From the NCBI GenBank assembly GCA_015680685.1, contig MNCI01024892.1, forward strand, positions 224,532 through 288,531: a stretch of 64,000 nucleotides of DNA. Reading direction: 5' to 3'. Below, piece by piece: positions 43,756 to 55,559 of the stretch (position 1 is the stretch's first letter; every line of letters begins with the position of its first letter). Origin of the DNA: Gnetum montanum (taxonomy: Eukaryota > Streptophyta > Gnetopsida > Gnetales > Gnetaceae). The notes beneath the pieces are model-generated. The model was not told where the DNA came from, did no database searches, and saw only the letters and a program-made list of their open reading frames with translations. Both the position numbers and the translations under genes were made by a program.

Positions 43756-45519
43756 TGTCCGAAAACGTCAGTGGCTGGAACACCTAGAGGTTATCGGGCA
43801 TACAACCTAACCTTGGATCTGTGCGAGGGCGATGCTAGAGAAAATGGAAACGAGGTGTCTTGAATGGTCTGGTTGATCAGACAGGGACTTACATGGTGTA
43901 CAATAACCTTTCATGAACAATGGTTTTAAAATGTTATGTGTGGAGATTGGAACGAAGGAAAATGTAGCATACAGAATAGTAAAGGCATAACAGAGTATGT
44001 AACTAAGCAATAAACATGAACTAATACACAATGATGTAAAATATGTGCTATAAGGAAATGCAATAAGAGCTTGGGTGAGAGAATGCAATACCCCAAAATT
44101 GGGGGATTTTACTTTTGATTAGCTAAAGAAGGTGTACAACTGGAGTGCAGTACTAGATAGGCACAACTTACAACGTAACGATATGGTCACAGCTCTTGGA
44201 TTGCTACTAATGGCCAACTAACAAGGATTGATGAGCTGGTGCTTGCTAGGCTAAGAGGGATTCGAGAAGTGCTACTACTAGGGTTTGCTGTTCCTTAGTC
44301 TTCTGCTTGCCAACCTCCTTGCCAAAGCCAATCACTAGAAAACCAATTTCCAAAATACCAATCTCTAAAAGTTAATCGCAAGAAAGCCCAAATCGAAAAG
44401 CCAACCCCTTGAATGTTATTCGCTGGGGTATTTATAGAGCCAAGAGCAGGAGAAAGACATGGTTTGGATACCACGTGCCTTAGGCCTTACATGGTATGAA
44501 TCATGGATGTGCTACACTGCCAGGTGATGCTACACGGTAGTGTTACGCTACAGTGCTACGCAAAGTGGGACAAGGCTGGAAGTGAAATCTGCTATGTTGT
44601 GACCATACCATTCAAACTACATGTGCCCAAATCTAGGGAACTACCATGGTTTTACAAGAAATGCTAATGACAAGTGCAAAGTGGAGCCTGTGCTCCAAGA
44701 CTACATCTCCCCTCCTCTTGCGAGTAGGGTCAAGTATAGGGACAACTTTAGGAATCAATAGGGGGTAAAAAATAAAGCAAATTTCTACTATGGTCTGTCG
44801 AAGAGATGTCAGAGTAGAAATGACCATTGCCAACCGAGTTCTAGAGCTACTGGAGATGTCTTGATGCTTCTTTGCAAGTGATACACTACTTATGCTACTC
44901 AGCCTAGCGGAGTAGCGTGAATACCCCCACGCTATGTTGTGTAGCATAGCAACTAGTTTTGAGATAAATCTTGCCCAAAAATCAAAAATACCTCTCTGAG
45001 ACCTAGCTAGAAAAGTAACTTCAGCAATTGGCAACCCTTATTTTCATGTTGAAAGGTCCTAGGACCTGCAGATTTCATCCTTGCAACACTTTTTGGGCTT
45101 TGTGTCTTTGCTACACTGTGCTACACTTTGCAGTGTAGCACAGCGTAGTAGCAAGTGTGACATGAATTCTTGCTTAACTTTCAATGCTTTGCCAAGAGAC
45201 TTAGATTGGGACCCAAGGGAAAATTCAGACAGGCAATCTTAGAGGTCAAAGTATGGCCAAGTGCAATCCTTTTGCTAGGGCAACTTGATGGAGGACCTTT
45301 GTGCATTCTAACCCTGCTACGTTGTGCTACGCTGGGTAGTGTATCACATCGTAGCACCCAGTTTGGCCTAAATTTTGTCTCGCTTTGCAAGAATTTTTTG
45401 TCATGGGATGTTGGTCATGTCCTGGAGTGTCAGCAGAACAAGCAGTTTTGATGGTTAAGGCATGGGAAATTATGTATACTTTGTCAAAGTAATCTGAGCG
45501 GGAGTATTGTCACACTAGA
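43756..45519 (-). mobile_element. Element E 5' LTR
   Basis: Co-linear with 18446-20203. TATA box at 44429-44436 on the minus strand. U3 has three CTACGC hairpin units. The best is 45111-45148, with 16-base arms matching at 15 positions around TTTGCA. Similarity to the left copy stops after CACACTAGAA (45511-45520). Confidence 0.75.
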
Positions 45520-47000
45520 AAACAAGGTTGAAGAGCATGGAAACATTAGAAGAATAAGGTGATGTCTAGGAGAAAATAGGTCGTCATAAGCTTGGATTCA
45601 AACCTAGGGCTAATAGAATAAGTTATATTTGTTGTAGTAAGGATTGTTATAATCCAAGAACCAAAACAATCTAACATGAAATTAATCCAAATAATCTCAT
45701 AGCTACCAAACATTCAAGAAAATCTAATCATTCAATTAATTTATCTTAAATCAAAAGGAAACTTGTAGATTATAGGAAATTTTTGATAATTTAAATTGAA
45801 TGTTTTTGCTAAACATTAGTGGGTTAAAAGCAAAAAAGAAATGTTTATGTGTGGGAGTGATACCAAAAAATAAGCAGCAATCATATGTGTAATGTAGATT
45901 AAGATAAAATAAACTATAGCATGTGATTGACAAGAAAGAGTGGTTAATAAGAAAGCACAAAATGAAATAGATCTAGTCCATCAAAATGTTAAATTAAGAA
46001 ACAAAATGCAAAAAATTGAAAATAGATCTATAGAATATCTAGATAATACCAAAGATAGAAATTTGAAAAGGATAAGATCCAAATTACAAAAGAAATAGGA
46101 GAATAAGAACCTACTAGAGATATTCCAGGATGTGTTCCAAATATCAGAGGCATCTAATGAGGAGTTATTCCATTCTTTCTCCAATGCATGTACTTGATGC
46201 ACATTTAGTGGGAATGATTGCAAATTTAGTAGTTGAAAAAGCCTAGGAATGGATCAAATCAATGCATTAACTTGATTCTAAGAAATTATTTGTGTGTCAA
46301 GAGGATAATAAGAAGGGGATATAATGGATTAGTAGGAAAAAAGGAAAGAAATTAGAAGATTTGATATCCCTAGGGAGAAAGAGAAAGAGATAGAGCAGTT
46401 ATCCTATAGAGAGGCAAGGTATTTGGAAAGGATTTCCAAATTGCCAATTTCAAAGAATGCTAATTGCACTATGTTGCAATGATAGCTAGAAATGCTAAGA
46501 AAATCTTCAAAAATCCAGATGAAGAAAATGTCAAACAACAAAAAAGCCAACCCCTTTTTATCTAGGATTATCCTCTTATTTATAGGCCAAAAATGTCTCA
46601 TAGTTTATGTAGAAATGATACATTAGGACTCACATAATCTTCTAAGAGGTTATAGAAGCTTTTGGATAGGAGAATCAATGTGTAGATGCAAAGACTAACC
46701 TCAGATGTTATATGAAAGATTGACACTAAAAATTAAAGAGCTAACATGCTGCAAAATTGGGATTTGATGCCAAACATCAAAAGTGAAATTAACATTGTAT
46801 GTTAAAAGTTGGAGATAGAATCAATGTTGCAATTGAAATTGGACATTGAAACTAAAAGCTACAAAATGATGCTATTGATGATGTGAAATGTTATTTCTAG
46901 CAAGTTGAAGATAAAGATCTAGAAACTACATTGTAAATGATGCACGCCATTAGATCTGGATTGTTGAAGATGGCTTTAATTTTGAATAGTCATAGAATGC
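45520..47000. other. AT-rich sequence, nothing recognised
   Basis: About 1.5 kb with purine-rich tracts near 46330-46400. No coding pattern, terminal repeats or known motif that I can support. Short ORFs are consistent with chance. Confidence 0.4.
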
Positions 47001-47004
47001 ACCC

Positions 47005-47870
47005 ATGACTCTAACTTATGTAAAAAGAGCCAAAGTGGATACCATCAAATTAGAGATTTCTTACTACTACATCACAATTTCATTGAAATAAGAGGAAGAT
47101 GTTGTTACCATCATTTGTAGGTGGTCATACACATTGAATTTCCTAGTGATTCATGTGGAGAATTATAAAGGGGAGTTTTCTATTGTCATGGGAAGGACAT
47201 GGCTTAGCATGATTGATACTAAGTTAGAAAATAAGGATCTTTCATTGGAGATTTTCAAAGGAAATGAATATAAAACTATTGAAAACCAAAGTGTTCCATG
47301 CATTTCATACAATGATACAGGATGCAACTATATGTGGAAAGCTTAGACCACTAAAAAGAAGAACATCCTAACATGTAGTTCATGTGAAGAAGAAGTATGT
47401 ATGTAAAAACGTTTGTATAAAACATCCACAAAATAGGAAGACATCTAATGATAGATGTTAGATGAAAGTTATAAGTCCTTAATCTACATGGAATAGTAAG
47501 AAGCACTCACTAGCTTTGATGTGAAAATACTAGATGAAATGAAGAACGTTTGGTAATAATTATCCTACAAAAGATAGGTGCAATGAGAAAACATTGATTA
47601 GAAAAATTTGCAAATTCCATAAGAACCAGTATTGGAATCGATTAAATTAAAAACATTAGCAAAGTCCCTTGAATATGTCTTTCTTTAAAATGGAAAATTA
47701 GAAATTATACATGCCAAGCATACCTAGAAATAGAAAAAGAAGCTACTAGAAGTGGTGAGCAAATGGCTAGCAACCTTTATGTGGTTTTTGTTAGGTTTAG
47801 TGATATGATAGTCACAATGTCTAAGGAAACTAAAAATTAATTATGTTAACTTAAATTAATAAGAAAATTT
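47005..47870 (+). pseudogene. Athila-like protease-pol fragment, heavily decayed
   Basis: Matches Element I from protease into the start of pol. Readings RWSYTLNFLVIHVENYKGEF, MGRTWLSMIDTK and NDTGCNY correspond to 3220-3440. LAKSLEYVFL and KKKLLEVVSKWLATF correspond to about 3750-3875. It ends where the Element B LTR begins, so B probably inserted into it. Confidence 0.65.
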
Positions 47871-47889
47871 ATAGTTTTCATTTTACTAT

Positions 47890-48703
47890 TGATGAGTAGT
47901 AGAGTAGCTCTACATCCAACTATATAGATCACAAGCATTCACACATTATTTGATTGAGATTTCTAAACTGACACTAGTTAATTGCCCTAAATAGTTAAGC
48001 ACTAAGTCATTGATCGTTGTCTTCCCAATCACACTTGTGTGTTGGCTCAAGTTGTATGGTTAAGTGTGATTGAGAAACATGATAGTAGAAGCTTATTATT
48101 AAAATATTAATCTAACTAATTTTGTTATAAGAAATAAATTTATTCTAGCCTAAGCATGGAGCATCCATCTCCAATTTATTATACACATCCTAAACACGTA
48201 TTAATGTTGCTAGATTATCAAGTGTTCACAACTGGACATACCAAGTGTCATTATTAGGATTACCAAACATCAATACGTTTGTGCTCGAAGTTCTTTGTAC
48301 TCCTGTAAATTTACTTAAGTATGATGAAGTAAAGATATTTAACTAAGTACATTAAATTAAAGAACATTTAAAGTAAGTTACAAGAAAACTAAATTAAAGT
48401 ACTAAGCCAAGTGTTGTAATAAATAGGACATATTTCAATTTTATTGACTTCATACCAATGTATCTAGGTATATTAAGTACTAGAATAAAATTTTAAATAA
48501 TCTATTCAATCAATGTTATAGGCACTTAGTTAAAAAATTAACTTTTACAAAATGAAATTGCAAAATTTTAGCTAAAGGAATAACCAAATGATACATAAAT
48601 GTGATGGGTACATGTATTTAAGTAGGTATTTATTGCACTTATGTCAAAGCCAATGTGTTGATGAAGCCATTGTTTACATAATTTACTAAAACTATGTTTT
48701 TCA
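47890..48703 (-). mobile_element. Element B 3' LTR, diverged
   Basis: Starts TGATGAGTAGTAGAG and follows the Element A LTR (for example GTTGTATGGTTAAGTGTGATTG beside GTATGGTTTAGT). It ends near TCATACCTC at 48701, which corresponds to the LTR/PPT junction TCATACCCCC in Element A. Strongly diverged. Confidence 0.55.
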
Positions 48704-48919
48704 TACCTCTACGACTAACTAGAAGTTGGTCCTTAAGTTAGCAAAATTGGAATCAAGTTATTTACAAAATTGAGAAGTATGGGACTGATTGACTAACTAA
48801 CTACTTTGAGTGCCACATTACAAAAACTATTCAAGTGATTACAATTATAACTCACAAAATCTAAACACATGATAAAAAGGCCACCTTCACAGATATATAC
48901 AAAAGTTTCCAAGGCATAT

Positions 48920-51530
48920 ATCTCATGTGGTGCTAGGAGATGGTGGCTTTTATGGAAGCTCCTCATGCCTTGACTCTGGTTGTGACTGCTAGGATGCTAC
49001 TACTAGTTTTAGCTGGAATGCATCTAATAATGCTTTCATCTTTTCCTTGTTACTTCAATATCTCTTTAGCATTGAAGAACTAGGTAGGAATTGTTTTTGT
49101 TCAATGTCAAATGCCTTGATAGCATTCTTAAGCCCCTAATGGTATGCCATGAATTTGGCCAAGTTCTCTACAATTGATCACTAGTCTTCCAATTTTCCTT
49201 TAAGAACCTCAAGCTCTATATTAGTTATTTCTAGCTTCTGCTTAATTTCTTTATGATGCTTAAACTCTACTTCATATAGCAAGTACAAGTTTACTATCTA
49301 TTTTTTAAGTTCTTACCATGGCCTCCTAGTAGTGAGCATTGTTAGATTGGTGTATCAAAGATGGACAAGCTTTATGTATTCTATCATCTCTTCAATCAAC
49401 AACTTCTTCATGTAGATTTTAGCTTTATTTATGCATTCTATCCATTAAAATAAATTTCCATGCATTACCTAGGAGTTCAAGTTGCTAGAGAACTTCAAAC
49501 ACCTTAGGCATGGTAAATTGGATATCTTTTTAGTTCACTTCTTTCAGCATACCAACTTGGCCTCTGTAATGATTTTTAACCTTCTTGTACTTCAAGGCCT
49601 TATTTTTTCAAGTTGCAATTTCAATAATGGACTTTCATCTTATTACATGTACCTCCTCTATTAAGATATTTTGGTTTTATGTTGTTAGCCTTTTTACGTC
49701 TTGGTTGACTTTGGCTATTGATCCTATTGGTGCTTAAGGTACTCTTCTAATTATTCCTTTCATTTTTCAACCTTCAGAAATCTCCTTTTTGCCTTAGTCA
49801 AGTATTTATTTTCCCTATGCACCTAGATGAGATCATTTTTTGCACTATTCAAAATGGAATTTACAATACGCATCCTAGATGACCTACTCTTTCTCTTTTT
49901 CAACCCTCTTCTCTTTTCCTTGAGCTCCTCAAAGGTCTCATCCTTGGTCAATCTAGGTTGAAGGATTAGAAGATCATACAAAAGGGCTCTAAGTTGCATA
50001 GCTTTAGTAACCACTTGTTAGTTTAGAGTGGTGACCTTCTAAAGTTGGGCTCATATCATAAGGAGTTTGCCCCTTGTCTTAAGCAACATAGACAAGATCA
50101 TTCTTATATCTTTTAAAATGGCAAAGACATTCAAAATTGATTACCTGATTTCTACTAGTTTGTCTAGTATATTTTCTTGTTGGGCTACTATCATTATTCA
50201 TGATTTAGCTCTTATAAACATTTGAATATATATAATAGTAGCAAGATTAGGTATGATGCTACAAGAACCTTTAATTCCTCACTCATGTGATTCATGATTA
50301 CATATGCAATCATCTCATGTTATCGATGTGGCACCATTAGCATGGTTGCATCTTTCCCTTTCTTTAGCATGACTAAGAATATCAATGGCTTGAACAATGG
50401 CTTGCCTCCATGTTGAGAATAGGTTGAACAACTTTTGCTATAACCTACTAATGGTCTTAGTGACCTTGTTTAGGTGTCTTATGATAGACTAATAGTTAGA
50501 ACGATCACCATCATGATGTTATGTCCTACAATGTTCTTGGCTTTAGATGGTAACATGTGTTCTTCTTGAAGCCACAAAGGTAGCTTCTCCTTCATCATCT
50601 CCTTCCAAGATGTTGTGGTGGCCTTTTAGAGGATGTCATTAGAGTATCATGTGATCCCTTCCCTTTAGTAGAGTTTTTTGATCAAGCATAAGAAGAAGAG
50701 TATATTCCTACTTTTGTCATTTTCATTAAATCTTTTCTCTATTTCTAGAAAAATGAATTAAGATAGATTGAGAGAGAAATTTCTCTTGGGTGTGGCATAG
50801 GCCCTAGTGGAAAAGAATGTAACCTTACTTAATTGTACTATGAGATTAAGATGATATGCCATAATCTTGAAGTAGATCATAAATACCTTAGTCAAAGTAT
50901 CATAATCATTATAGTCTACTTCAGAACATATTTGTGTCCAATCTTTCTTACCTTTAGCATTTGACTACATGGATACCTCTATGAGCTTTGCCCCTACATT
51001 GAGAAGTCCTAAGGCCTCTACGATGGCCTCCATCAAGTAGGAGATTGTAATATCTTTAATTTTCACTATGGCATCTCCTTAGCAATTGATCCAAAATAGG
51101 TGTCTTTCCAAGGTACTAGTCTTCACTAGTAGAAATGATGGAGCAAAGTGAAAAATTCTATCATCAATCTCTAATATTTTATAATGTAAACTCTAGAAAT
51201 AATTCAAAATTTAGGTCTTGAAGAACCAAACTTTAAATCTTCTTGGTGCATATCTTTTCCAAGAAAGCCTCTATCAAAGTGAACTCAAGGCTTGGTTTGT
51301 GTCTAGATACTTTATCTTGCATAGATTCCCTTGTTTCAATATTGGAAATCTACTAGAGAAATTTTACTTCTAGTTCATTATAGAAAGGTCCAATTGTATA
51401 GGTGGCCTCTAGTTCTTGTTATGGTTATTGCTCCTTTCCTTATCCTTGCCCATCGCTTGGGTACTTTTCCCTCCTCTAAGAGGTTTCTTCTCCTTGTGGA
51501 CCTCTTTTGGGGATCATTTACAATCACATA
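48920..51530 (-). pseudogene. Cargo module copy B, decayed coiled-coil ORF
   Basis: Aligns by short phrases with the Element A cargo: CTCATGTGGTGCTAGGAGAT (48922) beside the corresponding phrase at 9893, GAGGATGTCATTAGAGTA (50632) beside GAGGATGTCATTGGTGTA (11824), and CTCTAAGAGG...CTCTTTTGGGGATCATTTACA (51473-51525) beside the Element A splice-acceptor region. The acceptor AG is lost (TGTAA). Open remnants such as 50014-49823 are charged (EELKEKRRGLKKRKSRSS). No intact frame. Confidence 0.5.
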
Positions 51531-51943
51531 GATGATCATTGATTAGCATTTGATTTCTTAAGTTTTAGCATTATTACCTTTGATCATTCTTAAATTGGTC
51601 TAATTTCAAAACAATTTAGTGTAATGTCCTTGACTAATCACAATTTATTGTTTTGAAGGTTCTTAAGATATCTAAGTATTCTTATTTATTATTATTTTAA
51701 TTACTTATTAGGTCTAAATACCCTTGTTTCTTAGAATATGGGATGTTTAAAGTGTTGGAAATTTGTGATTTGATGTCTCCATAATGTAGAGCTTGACTCC
51801 AGGAGCTCATAGGTCTAGAAACAATGGAAATTAAGTTTATGGTTTGCAAGATATCACTCTTAGAGTGCTCTAAAATATTAAAACCACAAAAACTCCATTT
51901 GCATTTAAGTGAAAATGACAAAAATGTAGCTAAGGTCCATGTG

Positions 51944-52030
51944 TATTTATAGTATTTTGTGTTGTATTGATGTTACAACATTAGTGAGGATGCATTGACA
52001 TTGCTACATCAATTCGGCCTATGATAGAAA
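51944..52030 (-). promoter_or_regulatory. U3-like promoter remnant, copy B
   Basis: TATAAATA on the minus strand at 51951-51944 stands at the same place relative to the cargo as 13203-13210 in Element A. Upstream GATATC-type units are reduced to GATGTTACAACATTAG-like remnants. Confidence 0.35.
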
Positions 52031-52099
52031 TTTTTTCCTTAAATTTGCCTCATTTTTATATATTTTAAAGAAAATAGGATGTTGAATGAGATCTATAAA

Positions 52100-53780
52100 A
52101 AGTATCTAATAAGGCTCCATGGAGAGCTCATGAAGTTGGTAAAGTACAAATGATATGAATAGAGGTAATGTAATGAAAGGTTTATGAGAAGTTGAGTCAA
52201 AATGTTGATGCAATTAAACTTTGAGTTGTTTTCTAATAAGTTGAACATGTGGAGGTGATGCATAGATTAGATTTTCAAAGTTATACAAGTGGGTCCTTTC
52301 CAAAGTAGGCTCCAACACTTTATGCCCTTATATAACCATCTCACAAAGTGCCTATAGGTACATTGAAGATTAAATGTTGATTAAGTCTATATTTCATAAC
52401 TACACAACTGTTGCTATTAATGATCTTATATTATATTAAATGAGAGCATTAGACAAGTAATTAGATGCAATAGTGAGGTGGATAATGGAACAAGAAGGAA
52501 ATGTAGATATAGCAATGTAGAATAACTTACCATGTTCACAATAGGTTCTCATGTTAAATGTGGTTAAAACGACCATCATACCTATCCTTTTAGGTTTTAG
52601 ACCAAGTTCATATTTTTGCTGATGACATCACATTAAATCATCCTCAATAAGAGACCAACACAACCACATGAAAACATCACTATTCAATAAGAGAAAATAA
52701 GGAAGTAATTATTTGATTAATTAATTACTTTAAACATTAAATTTGAGGAAAGTTAGTTATCCATTAGAGGGGTTCCTTCACGCATAGGTAACATGTCTTT
52801 CCAACCTCATAGCTAATGCTAATCCCATGAGAGGAGTACCTTCAAGCATGGATAACATGTCTTTCTAGTTACATAATGAGACTAGTCTAAGAAATATTGG
52901 AGATTCTTGTAAGTAGCCTACCTTTAAGCATGGATAACATGTCTTTACAATGATACCTCAAGAATCATGTTCTTTTTATGACTTAAGTAATTAGTAATCA
53001 TGTTTTGTCTTACCAAAGAACTACCTTTAAGCATGGGTAACATGTCTTTTTAGTGACATAATAAGGTAAAACTTATTCAAGAATATGCTTTCATCAAAAT
53101 TAAAACATGAGTAATGACATAAATACATGAAATAGTAAAATCCATAGAGGAATTACAAAGAATTAGCAAGTCCTCTTGATGTCACACCCTTTTTCATATC
53201 CTCTTGGTCTTTCTCCCTTTCCTCAAGGTATAAAGATCATGAGTTAGTTTTAGTTTTGATATGAGAAGAACTATACTACTTCCATGATGAATACCTCTTA
53301 TTTATAGAACTGAAGGGATGGATGATGTGGTCTTACTACTTTACACAATTATCTATCCACTATTTTGATAGCATAGAACATAATCCAAATAACAAAGTTG
53401 GCATTTTGCACAAAAAGTGACATCTTTATGAATAAAAACATAGGACTTAAAACATAAAATGAAAAAATAAAATAAAATGACCTAAATATATAGAAGAAAA
53501 TTCATAAGATAGGAAAAATTCAAAGAAAAAGAAAATAAGAAAGAAAAAAATTAAAATAATGTTGTAAAACAAAAAAGTATAAAAGTAATTCTCACAAGAT
53601 ATCAAACCAAATTTGTATCTTCATCATGATTAAGGTTGAAGAAAGAGATACAAAATATAGAATGGGCTTAACCAAGGGTAGATGTTGCATTGGACTGTGT
53701 GGATACATGAAAATCCTAAAATGATTTCACTTGTTCTGTATTGAGAAATATCATCTTGTATGGAACATTAGCACGGTAGA
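52100..53780 (-). other. Element B post-integrase noncoding region
   Basis: Shares ordered blocks with Element A 13300-14600. No gene supported. It contains the four-copy repeat at 52775-53048 and an A-rich tract at 53440-53580. Confidence 0.5.
52775..53048. repeat. Four copies of a 26-bp motif
   Basis: CCTT(C/T)AAGCATGG followed by ATAACATGTCTTT, with small changes, recurs at 52775, 52839, 52921 and 53023. The sequence between copies differs, and spacing grows from 64 to 102 bases. Confidence 0.75.
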
Positions 53781-54860
53781 TTCTCATGGCACCTAATTAG
53801 AAATTGAAGTGAATATATAATGTCCTTCCCATAGTGTTTGAAATTTTGTCCATTACAATACATGTGTGGAATTCTAGTAAACAACTTTATCTCATGGTTG
53901 AAATTCTACTTGTCATATTTTAGCATCATGATGTTGTTTGATATATGCATTATGCACTTCATTAGATATGAGAACTGATCTTCTATTTTCATCTAGCACA
54001 TTGAGGGCTATGAGCCATTCTTTTTGTGCTACACTAATATTGAGCTCAAACTCATAGGCTATGTTGAGTGTACGTAAATCTACTTGAATGGAAAGTTTGA
54101 TAGCTTACCATACAATAATTCATAAGGGGAGCAGCATATAGGGAGCTTTCAAGTAGAGATATAGATCCATAAGGCATCACTAAATTATGTTCTCTAATAT
54201 CTCCTATATCTATTAATAATCTTAGTAAGAATCCACATGATTTTCCTATTTATTACCTTAGCTTGAACATTAGCTTGGGCATAATAGGGTGTTATTAGTT
54301 TATGTTCCACCCTAAGCATCTCATCAGCTTCATAATCGTAGCACCTATAAAATAAGTTCTGTATCAAAAATAAGTACTGTAAGTACACCGAACTTATTTT
54401 CTACTTATTGTTAAAAGACCTAGTCGCAATTGTTAATGTACAACTGGTTATAGCTATGACCTCTTCCAATTTAGTACAATAATCCATTATAACAATTATG
54501 TAGGATTTTCCATTAGAAATGGATGCAATGGAACCCATGAAATCAATTTCACAAAGCTCAAAGGGCTCCAGTGATTGGATTCATTATTGAGAATCTTCTA
54601 GCCTAGTAATCATTTAACCATCTCATTGAAATCACTAAAGGAGTTGGTAAAGCAATATACATTTGTAAAGATTGTTGGCCAAAAGTATACTACCATGAGA
54701 ATTTTTATGACTATTCTCCTTCCTACATAGTGGCCTTCACAAGTTCCTTTATAAGATCCTTAGAGAATCTTGAGTTAATCTTCATCATGTACACATCATT
54801 GCACTAAGTTGTCTACATGGATCTTATGTCTAGACTAATGTCGAACATTGCAAGAGTGAT
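53780..54860 (-). pseudogene. pol: Element B integrase, heavily decayed
   Basis: On the minus strand, reading from 54850: EGLCEGHYVGRRIVIKILMV (zinc domain), then EPFELCEIDFMGSIASISNG with the first catalytic Asp kept, then YIIVIMDYCTKLEEV. The part at 54388-54194 has EHKLITPYYAQANVQAKVIN, with Lys where the catalytic Glu belongs. Closely follows Element I integrase. No single frame is open. Confidence 0.7.
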
Positions 54861-54904
54861 GTCAAATGAATCTTAAGGATCTTCAAGGATCAAAAGTATT
54901 ATCA

Positions 54905-55520
54905 ACTGTTGAGTTTTATGTTTTCCCGATAGGTGATGCTAGGTAAGTGATGGTAACACTGGCATTAGTATCACCTAGTGTTACCTAGGTGTAGAGTGTA
55001 GTTTTATCCCTTTAATAAGCCTTTGAATTTATGAAAAAATGATGTTTGTTACCTTATGGATGATGTGAGCTAGTCATCAAGGATCTATCAAAGCTAAAAC
55101 TATTGTCGAAAGATAAATTTTCATGTGATGCCACAAAAGAAATGTTGGCAGGTGACACTAATGCTAACAGATTCACCTAGTATTACATAGATGAAATATT
55201 TTGTTTTGTGTCTCCCAGAGCTATTGAAATTAGGACACAATGCTTGTTATCTTAGGGATGATTTATATTGATCACTGTAGGATCTTTGAAGTCAAAACTG
55301 AGGTTAGGGGAGATGAAGTTGCATGATGATATAGTGATGACATTGAAACTAGCATCAGCTAGGTGATACTTAGGGTTTTTTTGCCTTTCCAAAGCTTCTA
55401 AAAGTATTGAAATTAATGCCTATCCTCTTGGGGATTATCAAGAATAACTTATGGAAAACCTATAAAAACCCAAGATATGTGATGATGATTTTGAGGGCAT
55501 TTTAATGGCCCAAGTAGATG
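54905..55520. repeat. Diverged tandem repeat, about 190-bp units
   Basis: Three units start near 54930, 55140 and 55330. Shared phrases in order: a GTGAT/GGTGAC-x-CTA...CACCTAG block, GAATTTATG or GAAATTAGG, CTTATGGATGAT or CTTAGGGATGAT, and GATCTATCAAAG or GATCTTTGAAG. Similarity is low, so it is old. Confidence 0.5.
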
Positions 55521-55559
55521 CAATAATATTAAAGTTAGACTTATCTTGTTCATTGACAT

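Larger units (their letters stand above)
18446..45519 (-). mobile_element. Element E, large Tat/Ogre-like Ty3/gypsy element
   Basis: Paired LTR-like sequences of about 1.76 kb lie at 18446-20203 and 43759-45519 in the same orientation. On the minus strand the order is 5' LTR, leader with CTACGC repeats, gag (43071), protease (40829-39285), a 5.5-kb spacer with an antisense gene, then RT, two RNase H-like regions and integrase (33716-30240), noncoding DNA and 3' LTR. A pararetrovirus lies near the 3' end. DNGA protease, YVDD RT and an extra RNase H of the TNNVAEYKGLL type point to the Tat lineage. I found no convincing TSD. Confidence 0.7.
47890..54860 (-). mobile_element. Element B, older relative of Element A (truncated)
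   Basis: On the minus strand: integrase (54860-53780), post-pol noncoding region, U3-like promoter, cargo copy B, decayed PPT region and 3' LTR. The order shows where the cargo sits in a relative that has pol. The 5' part (RT, gag, 5' LTR) is not found. At 54860 it gives way to a tandem repeat and cargo copy C. Confidence 0.6.
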
